A stretch of 64,000 bases of DNA, taken from NCBI GenBank assembly GCA_011033025.1, contig WFMF01000108.1, positions 186,001 to 250,000 on the forward strand, given 5' to 3'. The DNA comes from Beroe forskalii (Eukaryota > Ctenophora > Nuda > Beroida > Beroidae). The notes beneath the pieces were generated by a model, which worked only from the letters and a program-made list of their open reading frames with translations, was not told the origin of the DNA and did not search any database. Position 1 is the stretch's first letter. Every line of letters begins with the position of its first letter. A program made the translations under genes and the position numbers. This document shows, in pieces, positions 41,401 through 53,629 of the stretch.

Positions 41401-44400
41401 TTCAGTGCTTATTCACCACTGAAAATTGTTGTGGTGGACCATCAGCAAGCTTACGCGATTCTCTCCCCAACCATTGGAAACTTTAGGGAACTCAACCCAG
41501 AGGTATAGTACCAAATGCGACTGGTGGTCGTGCAATACATTTGAATGATCATGTAACGCTAAAAAAGTGGCATTGTTGCACTTACTTAGTAAGTTGCACA
41601 AGTTGGCAAACGCCTTGTACAATAATTTTGACAGAATTATAGTAGTGCCATTATTATGAGGTTTTAGCACAAGAACTGCATTAGACCGACTTTCATAAAA
41701 CCAATGCCAAAATGGGATACGGATCTCTGCCCACAATTAAATCCATCTTGTGATATGCTCAATCATCTCACTTCAGTTTTAGAAAGTATTTGCTCGTATG
41801 GGCATTGGTTGGTATATTACGTCCTGTTTTAATTCCCAGGTGAGTATAAAGACTTTACCTGGAAAAGGCGGTAAAACACACCTTGTTCTGAAGTCAGAGT
41901 CACAAGAAGATTTGGAACGTGCTGTCTCTATGGTAGAAGAGCTGGCTGATAAGATAGTGACAGATAAAGTTGAGTTTAAGAAAGAGCAGTTTGATATTGC
42001 ACGAAGGATAATGAGATCAGGAAAATTAAATCTTTACAACTGCATATTCATGGATCAAGATACGAAGCCAAAGGTACAAGATTTATGAAAGTTTTGTAGT
42101 TTGTACAATTGCCAAGCTTACTAGCACCTAGGGTTATTCTTTTTCACTTTGTTCCGATTTCCGAAATAAAAGAATAGTTTCGGTGTCACTCTGAATAAAA
42201 AATATTGACGGGACTCGAAAAATAGACTGCCAGTCAGTCATAACACATCCATTCCGGATCATGATAATAACATCACTCTTTCTCTCCCATACTTTTTTGG
42301 CAGACTCAACTGAGGTATGACAAGCAACGCCCCGTGATAAACATCAGTGGAACAAGTGTTGAAGAATTGGAAATGACTGCACAGAAAATCGAGGAGTTTG
42401 TCAACTCAATTGAGAAAATTGAAACGGTATGAGGGTCAGATAATAATTGGTATGAAGCTCACCATCTTCAATTTTTTGTCTCATCGGTTATCGGTATAAA
42501 TATATAAATACTAGCAGGTCCGTTGGGCCAAATACTAAGATCACAAAAAAGTTTATGAAAGAGCAAAATTTAAACAATAATTCGTTAGTGTTAATTTTAG
42601 TAATTCTGGACCGGGCAAGTGTTGATTATTATAATTTGCATTGTATGTCATGAACTTAAATCTGAAAATTAAAATTGAGCATCGTTCTCATACTGAACGT
42701 TGAATATCAATAACTCATTGATTAGCGCCAAGAGCAGTCTTCCGAGTTCACAAAGTGCTATGCCTAAATTTGTTTCAATTTGATTTTGCTATTAATCAAT
42801 CTTATTAAATTGCTTTAAATTCACATTTTTCCGTTAAGAATATTATCGACTCAGCATTGATTTAAATCGACCGGCGTCAACCACAGATTTATGAAGAGAT
42901 GCTATCGGAAATAGTCTCCTCGATGCTAGCCATACCCGTCAGATCTCGAATTTCAAATGCAAAACAGTAAACACGTCGTTCTTATAAACACAACAACGCA
43001 GCAGTCAACAACGTATCAGAAAGCACTCGCATAGAACTGATCATAATCTGCACGTGCAGAATACCTGTATCCATAGCAACGGCGCGACTTAGCCTGGCTT
43101 AGCCTTCGTTTCTCTTGATATTTACTGGGCAAGCTCAAATCTAATTGTGTGCGCCCGCTTGCCATCTCCAAATTTCCAATATAAAGTAAATTGAATGTAT
43201 GGGATTCGTGTCGGCGTGTGTATTCATAGATTAGAATGGAAAAACCGCGTGTGTATGGGCACTGTGTCGTCGTGTGTATGGGATTCGTGTCAGAATGCAC
43301 GTGCAGATTGTGGAAAGTAGCTCTGTTGCTATGGTAACATGTGAAGTGTGTGAATTTCATTTCTTGGGGGTTTGGATTATGCAATGAAAAATCCAATCAT
43401 CAACAACATTTTTGCCACATTGCCACAAATTCTCGGTATTTTTTGACAGAATTTTCAGAAAAGCGATTCAAACGCTTCATTTTTCAGCAGCAGTTCTCAA
43501 AACTCTCCTCATTATTTTCATCAAAATTTTCCAAAGTTGAAACATGGTTAGCCATGATTACGTAATATTCTCCTCAAGAGGAGGAGAGGTTGAGCTTTGA
43601 TTTCGTTTGAATACGAGGGGTTGGGAGAGGGGGTTGAAAATGGCCAAAAATGAACTAGCTGGAACCATAGCACATGCAATTAGGAAAATTCTGATGAATA
43701 TATTTCGGTAAAGGCTCTATGATGCAGTTTGTCATAATTTAAGGATTTCACCATTCGCAAAAGAGCTCAGCTGAAATGTTTTTCTGAATTTTCCTTTGCA
43801 TTGCCTGAGAAAAAGCTGTTATTTCTATAGAATATTGAAGGGGTGAAAGGATCTGTAATTACCCAATATTACTACAAAATTTAATCGATGATGTGGATGA
43901 TTCCTAATATTATTTCTAACTTATGGGCAACGGCATGGGAAACGTTCGAAACAACTGGTTGAGTAACTGTAATGCCAGGAGGTAGTCATTTATATATTAT
44001 GTAAATACAAGTAATATTTCATTCAAGGAACATCTGTAACAATCAAAGAATGGATTAAGGAATGAAGGAAGACTTTACACTTAAACTTTAAACGTTTTGT
44101 GAGCCCGGCGTACCGGCAACCCACCATTATTTTTCAGGTCTCATTGTTTTTACTGGTTGTAAAACAAAAGTTCATTTTCAACAAAGTTGCTTTATACAAT
44201 TACTAGAAAGGCCCGTGGGACCTGCTAGATAATACAGATTCAAATAATAAGCTCAAATAATAACAAAATTTTAAATTATTCGTTGGCTACTTTTAATAAT
44301 GCTGGCCTCTCTTTTATATATGCTGGACCGGGCAAGTTTGATTATTATAATTTGCTCTGTTTCATAGACAGCTCACTCATACGCAACCAATGCAATTCAA

Positions 44401-46134
44401 ATTTAATTATAAAATAATGATTCAGTGATATTTGTCTAACTCTATTTTTCGAGACTTTCAATTTTCCGTTGAATCATGTATTTATCGCATCAAAAAATTC
44501 CAATCAGTTCAAAAGTTATGAACAACAACGCAATTCGCCAATTCAAACACCATTACATAGAAATGAACGTACGCGCAAATCTTAGTTGCACGTGTTGCCA
44601 AAGCAACGCGCGAAGCCGCAAAATTCTTACAAAACTGCACGTGGGCTCGCAAAAGTGACCACAAAGTTACAGAATACGGCACAAAAGGTTACCAAAAACG
44701 CCTACAAAATTACAGATACGGCAAAAACGCGAAACTCCAAATTATATAAGACTAGCAGGCCCGTAGGGCCTGCAAATAAACAGCTCACTCGGCGCTGCTA
44801 CGCAGCACCTCGTTCGAAAATCTCAAACCCCACAATTCAAATCAACTAAATATTTTTACCGCAACAAAAAATTCCAATCATATCAAGAGTTACAGAGCAA
44901 CGAAATCAAAACAACATAAGACAGAACTAAACGCGCGCGCAATTAATATGCACGTGCAATTTCCTGATCGGCGCTGCATTTGGCACCGGTCAGCTCCCAT
45001 GAACACTGATCAGTGGCTGGTAGGCGCTAATCAGCGCCTATTCAGCGACTTTGCGAAGTGCACACTTTTGCCAGGTTTTCTTGCCAGTCAAGAAGTTGTT
45101 CCTGAAGACGATATCAGAGCGCGCAGGTCAACACAATGCTGACATTTGGGACCCTTCCAATCGCCCTGGCAACCTCCGAATGCTGATTCACAAAACTGAG
45201 CACGAGGTCCTGGTGTTTGGAGGGTTGCAGAGGGTCGAGGAGGAAGTAACATTCTTGAGAGACCTCATCAAGCCAGAGTAAGTGAAATAATTCCCCTATA
45301 TCATATTACGAGTCTTACCTATTTATGTGCTTATGAAGAACGAAATTTGGGGACATAACGAAAAAAATCCCTCAAAATTTTATCTCCAGAATTATTGTCC
45401 AACAAAAATATTTCTCGTATTAGGTATTTTGTGATCAGGATTGCATTTGACGCTTTAATAGAAATTTGAAGTTAGAGTCTAACTTCAGATTTCTGAAGTG
45501 GGAGTTTTGAGATTATTCGGGGAAAAATTCGTATATTATGTCACAATTCACCTTCACGAATCACAGGGACTGGGCTCAAGAGACAGTCAGTCTTGATGAG
45601 TGGCCTGCAATGGACATTAACGAGGCTCACCGGGTTAAGAAACTACTTTGGATGGCATTTCCTGGGGTGGAGGTGAGTGCGATGAATTTGTAACTTAATA
45701 ACCCATATTTGTTCACATGATAAAGACTTGCATTTTACAAATGACTGCAAAAAATTACTTTTCATTTAAATTTTAATTTCTGTCGAAAGCACCGTATTTT
45801 TATGTGTTCTCATAGATTGATCCATGTGCTCACATAGATATACGTAAACAACGCTTTATTCTTTGATTTAAAAACAGTTTGCAAGAAATGTAATTGAATA
45901 TGAAATATAAAAATGTCCCACAAGATCACAAACACAAATTCACATAATATTATTAGAAACTCCGAACCATGTCCCCAGGCTCGCGTTGAAGAATTACCAA
46001 GAGAAGAGGACTCTGGTATGAGCCTTCATCTGAAACTAGTGTGGTCCCGACTCCTTGAAGAAGATAGACCAGGACTTCATGCATCAATTCTATCGTATTT
46101 GTTAGACTTAAAGCCTTCAAACGAGACAGATTGA
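29468..46134 (+). CDS. KH-domain (vigilin-like) protein, copy B, complete with 12 exons
   Basis: Exons 29468-29551, 29651-29725, 38034-38162, 39237-39665, 39853-40523, 40772-40924, 41406-41502, 41840-42073, 42304-42426, 45075-45277, 45567-45672, 45979-46134 (TGA). All junctions are GT-AG and in phase, giving 819 residues. N-terminal 546 residues are nearly identical to copy A (for example RDHSSAGG here, RDYGIAGG in A). One KH domain has a clear GQNG loop (165-168); several other KH-like repeats lack a good GXXG. Exon 8 adds LPGKGGKTHLVLKS, and the C-terminus (LHLKLVWSRLLEEDRPGL...) is not recognised. Probable RNA-binding protein; vigilin-like by repeat layout only, and much shorter than the 14-15 KH domains of animal vigilin. 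Introns 2 and 9 are swollen by repeats. Confidence 0.82.
30932..31228. repeat. 104-bp tandem repeat, three copies (a fourth at 34405-34505)
   Basis: Unit begins ttcccgccctggccagggcg and ends gtgtcacagggtgatataat. CCCTGGCCAGGG is a perfect palindrome and the unit shares AACCCCCCGCGG with the hairpins of the adjacent 1.5 kb units. The open minus-strand frame over it is a by-product of repetition. Confidence 0.9.
31240..37544. repeat. Four tandem 1.5-1.6 kb satellite units each ending in a long inverted repeat
   Basis: Units: about 31240-32757, 32765-34395, 34512-36025, 36030-37544. Each runs from atcatgataattgggagcaa to a terminal hairpin whose arms (aaaaccgttggacggttggt...tttggatgtga, about 55 bases) are separated by about 40 bases (hairpins 32627-32757, 34257-34396, 35881-36024, 37400-37544). 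Each unit has clustered TGACGTCA palindromes and three internal copies of a roughly 120-130 bp repeat starting agcacgtgagt-cac-cggacg. No coding frame is conserved. Confidence 0.92.
38170..39115. repeat. Minisatellite, 14-bp unit (KH copy B intron 3)
   Basis: Same cactatcggtacat family and same intron position as 24690-25735, with about 65 copies and its own variant order (more aaatcactatcggt and accatcggt units). It was therefore present before the duplication and has changed since. Confidence 0.97.
42515..43170. repeat. Dispersed repeat copy (KH copy B intron 9)
   Basis: Starts ctagcaggtccgttgggcc, passes through ctggaccgggcaagt and a stretch containing tataatctgcacgtgcagaa and ccatagcaacggcgc, and ends near gggcaagctcaaatctaatt. 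The same order is found at about 59630-60385 in the same orientation; shorter relatives are at 44203 and 44752. Family unknown. Confidence 0.75.
43171..45074. other. Remainder of KH copy B intron 9
   Basis: Two further members of the dispersed family start at 44203 (ctagaaaggcccgtgggacc) and 44752 (ctagcaggcccgtagggcct). Otherwise AT-rich with no recognised coding segment. CACGTGCA words recur. Confidence 0.6.
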
Positions 46135-46473
46135 AAATTGTTACAAATTGTTACGCGTAATGATCAACATTTGGGATCTATTTGGGATTCTATCAAAATG
46201 AGAATTCTAAAATTCGGTGCGGTATATCATCGGGCTGTGAATATTAATTTTGTGAAGGCATAGTTAGGACCAATAACATGATTTTTTCTTCAATTCTAAG
46301 GACATCTTCTTCGTTTAAATCTTTTGTTACTGAAATGTCGCAAAATAGGGCGTATACTTACCAAGAGTTTAATCAAAACCTGTGCTCTGTTCATAATTCA
46401 CCAAAATAATCTGTCCTTCCAAATCTAACCAGTAGCTTTCTACTTTCAAATTTGAGTTTATGTCAGAAGATTA
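46135..46473. other. Intergenic DNA between KH copies B and C
   Basis: AT-rich and without a gene. An acceptor-like tttatgtcag lies 8 bases before the start codon of copy C. Confidence 0.5.
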
Positions 46474-49400
46474 ATGCACAACCGGCTCATTTCCGCTACC
46501 AGCTATGCTCGTTTCATCTTCAAGGCTTACCAGTCTTCTGCTACTGCGGTATGTATGACAGTCCATTAGAAAAAGTAAAATGTAGTTCTCTCTAGGTCCT
46601 TTAATGATATTTTAATAGTCTTTGAAAGATAAACCTTGGGACTGATCTATGAAAACTGAAAAGATACTTCGATAGAATTCAAAATACTGTAATTCTCCAT
46701 TTCTCTAACCATAAAGAGACTTGATTCTTCTGATTAGGAGTCATGAAATTTTCTGTTATCAGGTGCAGACCGTGAAAACGGTCTCGTTAGACAAGTTTCA
46801 GAATGAGATTGCGACACAGTGCAGAAAAGAGCTGAGGGCTTTGGTTAGTGCTGATAAACTATCAGATCTTCATCTGTTGCTCAGTTATCGCCTGACTTTG
46901 CTCTAGTCCATAGTCACATTAAGTATAACTTTGAGATGACACGAATTCTAGCTGATATAACGTGTAAAATGTGAGCATTCTGACTGATTGTTAAGCTCTC
47001 GTTCAGGGTGACATGACACGGTTGACACATTCCAATGGCGAGACAACTATGACCGTTACCCACCGTCCAGACTTATCTGAAGATGTAGACAATCTGATAT
47101 CAAGAATACAGAACACAACCCTCATCCCCCTCTCACACAAGGTAAATTCTTAAATTGTTTAATATCAGCATTTTGTGACCAGTGGATGAAATAATACTTG
47201 CTATCGGAATATCAGTATTCGAATCATTGCAGTTAAGTTTGGAGTGGATGCATGGAATACAGTTCCTTTTCCACCCACTGGCTTGATTACATTTGATTCC
47301 TTCGATTCTTGACATCGACTGTTAAGCTGTTGGAGCAAAACTATTAAAACCTTGTTAATCAAAATTGAATAATTCATATCATCAATATTCAATAGTTGGA
47401 TTAAGGTTACAATTCCAACTAGCTCACATTTAACCACTGCTATGACCACAAATTAGTGAATTCATTATTGAAACCAGTTTCACCACATCCAGAAGGCATT
47501 GAGTTGTCAACCAAGCATAAATTTGATGCTTCCAAAGCCCTCTGGTGAGAACCAGGGGCCAAAAAGTGGTGAAAAAAGGCCAAAATTGGCAATTTTAGGG
47601 GGACAATTACTCCAATTAACCAAAAAGAGTGGCAAATATTGATAAAAGTATAAATCCCTGAGATCTGAAACCAATTCCAGCAGAGAGATGAGATGTAGTA
47701 TGACTTAATCCAATGGGGCTAGAAAATTTACCTCATGTTGGTTCGGCAGTGGTGAAGGTTAAGCGGGTTTCCTGCGTGGCACGGCGTGCATGGTTTTTTC
47801 ACGGCCACGGCTGAAAAAAAGGAGGAAGAGTTCTGAGACTTGGTTGTTAGGTGGAGCCCCATTGCGAAATAGTTTTGGTTACCCTCTTGTTCCATGGCCA
47901 AATAATTCACTGAAATAATATGGCCATATTTTTTCTGAAAAATATATTTTTCAGCTCAACCTGTTCCATGCCCATAATTTTTTATAGCCGCGCAAATTAC
48001 GTAATTAAATCACTGTCCAAGCATTGAAACATTAACCCATCAGTATTCAGTCAACTGATGATTGGTGCATAAACCAATCAGATTGAGCAATATGTATGTA
48101 TTTACTTCTCGATACAATATTACGAGCATAATATTTCTATTCAATGCACGTAAAGTTCGCCTTATCTTCATTCCGATTCACCTAGACGTTATAGATATAG
48201 TACACAGCACAGTCAAAATGACAGGGCTACTACGGCAGCTGTACAGCCTATATGAACTTATGAAGGGTTGGTATACACGGCCAACGCCCAAAGAAGCAGC
48301 AACTGGGATGTTTTTTGTCACAGTGGAAAATCGTGGCCTCATCCCCTACTTGCATATTCCAAAATCATGTTTTATAAAAAGAGAGAACCGGTCAGTCATG
48401 GATCGGCAACACTTTTGAATGTCCCGGCACCTTGCTGCAACTACATTACACATCTGTTGCGGTGAGCGAACACGTTTGCATCTTACCTTCGTGCCTGTTC
48501 ACCGCTAACCCTAATGTGGGGCTGTAGTCTGTACAGTGCAAGTGTAGATACATTCATTCTCCAATGTTAAAGAAGCTTAAACACGGCAAAAGGTTACCTG
48601 CATAATCACCATCTGCAGCGACTTCTGTTGTAATGTGTGTGTCTACTGAATTCTTTCAATAGCTTTCAAAGGCAGACTCCACAGGTACCTACAGAGTGGC
48701 CAGACTTACCAGTACCAGTAGTGATGTGTTTTAAAGTCTGTGCACGCCTTCATGGGCTTATTACCGATTCCCTGTCAAAGCTCCCCTTAGTCCCTTGTTC
48801 TACAAAGTTATAATCCTAAACCTTTACCCGGAGCCCAACTACGCTAGCCCTAATTCTAACTCTAACTCTAATCCTAATTTTTTATAACTTCAACCCTAAC
48901 TTATCGTTTGATTGTTTGAACCTAACCTAAACACTGATTTTAGAGTAGGCCGCAAACACTAGATTTAGAGGACAGTTTTATCAGGGAAGTTTTGCTCGCT
49001 CACTATGTCACCTTCACCGAATGAGCGATTGAGGAATGGGATAGGTAGGTACCAAGTACCAACCTCATTGAAAAATGAATATAGTACGCTTTCATATGGG
49101 GCTCAAATTGGCCGATTCTACCGTTCCAGTGCCGTTGTAATGCCAAATAGTAATGATTACGGTAATGATGTAGTCAATGCAAACAATTCAGATTGTATGT
49201 ACATGCTTATATGGCCTGAGACCTGTGGTGGGCTCACAAAATTACATGCCAGGCTGTGTTCACTGTTATGCATAAGACTTTAATCAGTGTGTTTAAGGCA
49301 AGTAATGGCCTATGCAGACACTGAGTGAGGTTTAAGGGGGGTAACCCCATAAACCCCGGTGATATCGAAAAATGGCAAATGGGGGTTTAATTTTGGGGGT

Positions 49401-52400
49401 TTATGGGGGTTTATGGGGGCTTAATTTAGTTAAATTTTGCTGTTTTACGACTGATTTTGTTCTGATTTTTGGCATTTCACGGAATGGTACCATTTTTGTT
49501 GACGATTTTGGCCTTTTTTTTGAAATGGTACCATTTTTTGTTGATGAATTTCGGCCCTTCTCTGAAATGGTACCTTTTTTCAGCGATTTTCAAGCCTTTT
49601 TGAAATGGTACCATTTTCTGTTGCGCATTTTCGAACCTTTCCTAAAATGGTACCATTTTCGGCCATCTTTTGAAATGGTACCATTTTTTGTTGACAATCT
49701 TAGACCCTTTTTTGAAATGGTACCATTTTTGTTGGCGATTTTCAAGCCTTTTCTGAAATGGTACCATTTTTTGTTGACGATTTTTGGCCCTATTTTGAAA
49801 TGGTACCAATTTTCATTGAAGATTTTCGACCTTTTTCTGAAAATTAAACCCCCATAAACCCCCAAGTGGATATCGAAAAAAGGCAAATGGGGTTAAATTT
49901 TGGGGGTTTATGGGGTTAGGGGTTGGCCCCCCTTTAAAGTATCCTGACAAAGTATCAGCGGCCAACAATGATAAAATGACTTGATTAAATTGATTGAGTA
50001 TGACCTCCATGGGTCAGTACTGGGTTCATTAGTCTGATCACGGCCTCATTAGCAGTTTCTCCGTGGCCGTGGTTCACAAACTATTAAGTTGAATTATTGT
50101 CTTTAACATGGCCTATATACAAGGACCTAAATATGATTTGATTGTTCTTATTCAATGAACTTTTAGGTTCATATTTCCCAACCAGAAATTAAGAGTTTTA
50201 TTTCCTCGATCCGCCTTGATCAAGGTCAATGGTGAACGAGCTTGAAGTCGGGTGTAGAGTGTTGAATGTAAACAATTACCTCATTAACACACAAGAGTAA
50301 AGAATACCCGGGTACATGTCAAAATTCAATTAAGCGTGTCAATTAGAACGTGATCTAGGTGTCCACTACCCATATATATGAGTAAAAATTTAATATGTGT
50401 TGGCTTGCACATATTTTTTCGACCGAATTATATCAGTAAAATCGTAAAATATGGGTAAAAATATCAGAAAATAAATATCACTGATATATATGAGTGGAAA
50501 TATGGCCATGGAACATAGGGGTAAGGTCCCACATTTCTACCTCAAAAAGTCCCGGTGGTGGTTAACAATAAGTGGCTTTCCCACGCGCTCGCGTGGTTTT
50601 AACCACATAACTCAGCAACGCAAAGACCAATTCCCTTGAGCCAACATATTGTGATAGAACTCCATTGCGAAAATCATATGCAATGGGTTTCAAATGGTTA
50701 AAATCAAATTTAACCACAAATTGGGCCCCAAATATTTTTTTTGACTTGTCGTCCACTGAAATTGTTTAACCACAATAAGAATTACAATATATAGACCAGA
50801 CTATCAAAATTTTTGTTGCATATGGTCAGCCAATAGTGCCAGAAATTTCGAACACCAATGATTTTGTATCTGATGTAGTCTTGGCAGTGGTTAATGATAA
50901 CCTTTATTTTTTAGGTTAGTAGGACAACTGGTCTTTGAAGTTTTAACTGCATAACTCCACAACACAAAGTTTTAATTGGCTTAAATTCAGTTTGGTAGTT
51001 TATCTTAATGGTATCTTTCTTCCTGAAGTGGAATCAACCATCAAAAATCCAATTTAACCACTTTATGGCCCAAAAACAGCATTTTTGCTTGAAATGGCCA
51101 TCTCTGGATAACTTCCTTTTAATCACCCTTTCACCACCCAAAAATGTTCAGAATGATATAAATTTGATTGCATATACTCTTCAACACCTTAGAGAACATG
51201 ATCTGCTTTCAAATTCAGGACAAAAAAATGCCAAGTTAGTGGTTAAAATTCCCAAATTTAGGTAAAAAATGCCTATTTTGGTCTATTTAACCACCAAAAA
51301 TCAACAAAGTGCATATTTTTCATATTATATATGTAGTTTCTATCATCAAAATATGTGTATGACAATTTCAATTCCTACAGTCCATTATTAACCACTATTT
51401 TGATGATTACAGATTATAAGCTATTTTACCAAAGTTTATTTTAACCACATTTATGGCAACAATATAGCCTTTCAAGTGGAAATTTCAATGAAATACTAAA
51501 ATGAAGGCTTATATCAGCTTCTGAGACCATTTTCAGCCAAAAAAGAATTTCAGAAAGTGGTTAAATGTGACTTTTTCTACTTAAACCACCAAAAAACCAC
51601 ATTTCAACATTTGGAATGAATTTTAACCATTTACTTTACAATACTATCTGATCTAATCATTTGAGAGTTATAATAACCTTACTTTGAGGTCAATTGCAGG
51701 ATTTTTAACCATTTTTCAGCAAAATTGAGGCAACCCACCGATTTAGCCCTATTTGGCTTGTCCCCCAAACTGTACCCTTAATCCAACTATTGATGATATT
51801 TCTGCTCACAATAATATGCAATTTCATATCCAATTCTCCAGATTTGAAATCCCCTGATTCTGGAACCAAATACCTAAATAAGATGTTATCCCTACCCTGA
51901 ACCTTGTCAACAGACTCTGTCCTGAATTGCTAATTCTCTCAGGTACTGGGGCTATATCTGAAGACCATTGCTCGTGACGTTCTGGAAGAAGCTGCTAAAA
52001 CAAATACTCTCGAAATATTAGATGATACCATTTTAGTAGCAGGACCCGAAAGAGCCAAAGCTGCTGATATGTTTCAACGACTGATTTCTGAGCTTATCGT
52101 TTCGGAAGTACCACTTCCACATCCCAAGGCTCCAGGCGTGATAGTCGGCAAACACGGGCACAACATCCAACGCTTGGGCACGAAATGCCCTGGGGTTTGT
52201 GTGGGGCTCTCCCAAGACGGTTCTCACATATTACTTGTTGGTCGAGTGGCTGATGATGTGGATGGGGCTACCGATCTTTTCAGAGAAGAATTGGATAAAC
52301 GTTGGCCCAAGGTTAGCATTCACCCTTTGGATTGTGGAGCAATCGTATGTTATTGTTAATCATTGATCTCAAATAATTAAATAAACTTTTGAGTTTCTCC

Positions 52401-52572
52401 TTTAATTAACTTCGACTTAGGACCTGAAAATTTGGTGGTTATAGAAAGTAGCTTATTAACTTATATGTGTTTCTAGAACAGTGTCTCTCAATCTAACGAG
52501 ATGAACTCCGAGGTTGTGGTTGACCGTCTGCAAGCTTACGCGATTCTCTCTCGACCGATCTATAAAAACTGA
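46474..52572 (+). CDS. KH-domain protein, copy C, short form
   Basis: Exons 46474-46548, 46763-46843, 47007-47141, 51943-52311, 52477-52572 (TGA), all in phase, for 251 residues. The N-terminus MHNRLISATSYARFIFKAYQ matches copies A/B (MNRQLISATSYARHIFKAYQ), and exons 2-4 are clearly homologous but much more diverged than A is from B. The KH domain has an intact GKHG loop (VIVGKHGHNIQ), better than GQNG in A/B. The last exon corresponds to exon 7 of A/B (VVVDRLQAYAILS) and then runs into sequence matching intron 1 of this gene, which supplies the stop. Exons equivalent to 5 and 6 are absent, so this is a truncated gene made by recombination; it may still be expressed. Confidence 0.7.
47142..51942. 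other. Large repeat-rich intron 3 of KH copy C
   Basis: Besides the repeat at 49320-49945, this 4.8 kb holds degenerate CCCTAA-like words at 48812-48905 and a 50540-51760 stretch rich in 'ttaaccac', with an internal pair of related segments (ttttaaccacataactcagc at about 50600 and a diverged copy at about 50940). The ORF at 48062-48418 was not recognised. The homologous intron in copy D is only 354 bases, so nearly all of this is insertion. Confidence 0.6.
49320..49945. repeat. GGTACC-bearing tandem repeat flanked by G-rich direct repeats
   Basis: About eight units of 40-65 bases built on gaaatggtaccattttttgt, each with a KpnI-type GGTACC palindrome, between two copies of a flank containing gatatcgaaaaatggcaaat followed by gggggtttatgggggtttat. 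The outer edges read aaggggggtaacccc on the left and ggcccccctttaaa on the right. The plus ORF through it (49372-49857) is a repeat artefact. Confidence 0.85.
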
Positions 52573-52670
52573 AAAGATACGTCGATAAAAAATACTGTAT
52601 TCTCCATTTCTCCTTTCATAAAGAGACTTGAATCTTTGAAATTAAGAGTCATGAAATTTTCTGTTATCAG

Positions 52671-53629
52671 GTGCAGACCGTGAAAACAGTCTCGTTAGAC
52701 AAGTTTCAGAATGCGATTGCGACACGCTGCAGAAAAGAGCTCTTTGCTTTGGTAAGTGCTGATAAACTATCAGATCTTCATCAGTTTCTCAGTTATCGCC
52801 TGACTTTGCTCTTGTGACTTGTCCATAGTCACATTACTATTATTTTGAGATGACACGAATTCTAGCTGATATAACGTGTAAAATGTGAGCATTCTGACTG
52901 ATTGTTAAGCTCTCGTTCAGGGTGACATGACACGGTTGACACATTCCAATGGCGAGACAACTATGACCGTTACCCACCGTCCAGACTTATCTGCAGATGT
53001 AGACAATCTGATATCAAGAATACAGAACACAACCCTTATCCCCCTCTCACACAAGGTTAGTTATTTAATGTCAGCCATTTTATGACCAGTCGATGTAATA
53101 ATGGCTCAGTGTTCGAATCAGTGCAGTTAAGTTTGGAGTGGATCCATGGAATACACTTCCTTAACCGTCACTGGCTTGATTACATTTGATTCCTTCGATT
53201 CTTGACATCGACTGTTAAGCTGTTGGAACAAAAGTATTGGGCACAGAATTGATAGCTTGAATATGAATTTATACTCCGAAAATTATGCAATTCCATATCC
53301 AATTCTCCAGATTTAAAATCTGATTCTGGACCCAAATTCCTAACTAAGATGTTATCCTACCCGAACCTCGTCAACAAACTCAGTTATGAATTGCTTTGAA
53401 TCCTCTCAGGTACTGGGGCTTTATCTGAAGACCATTGCTCGTGACTTTCTGGACGAAGCTGTTAAAACAAATAGTGTCGCTATTTTAGATGATATCATTA
53501 TGTAGCAGGACCCAGAAAGAGCCAAAGCTGCTGATATGTTTCAACGACTGATTTCTGAGCTTATCGTTTCAGGTACCACTTCCACATCCCAAGGCTAAAG
53601 GCGTGATAGTCGCAAACACGGGCACAACA
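52671..53629 (+). pseudogene. KH-domain gene, copy D, broken fragment ending at an assembly gap
   Basis: Exons 2 (52671-52751), 3 (52921-53055) and part of 4 (53410-53629) are close copies of C exons 2-4; exon 1 is absent. Exon 4 has a frameshift and stop at about 53502 (one base fewer than C in the ATTTTAGTAGCAGG stretch), a second indel at about 53571 (CAGGTA against CGGAAGTA), and another near 53610 (the GKHG codons lose a base). The sequence then enters Ns. Either a pseudogene or a badly called contig end. Confidence 0.8.

Larger units (their letters stand above)
28870..41590. repeat. Segmental duplication, unit B
   Basis: Second unit of the duplication described for 23325-28246. It carries KH copy B exons 1-7 and an extra insertion of about 8 kb in the intron after exon 2 (29803-37797). 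Confidence 0.9.

Noticed and set aside
48062-48465. 118- and 65-codon plus ORFs in KH copy C intron 3
   Set aside because: No domain recognised, overlapping frames, and located in an intron that is mostly inserted repeat sequence.
48810-48905. CCCTAA-like words, and TTAGGG-like words at 61250-61345
   Set aside because: Too degenerate and short for an interstitial telomere; the second is the centre of a foldback.
49372-49857. A 161-codon ORF rich in Phe/Trp-Tyr-His repeats
   Set aside because: It is the translation of the GGTACC tandem repeat and changes frame between units.
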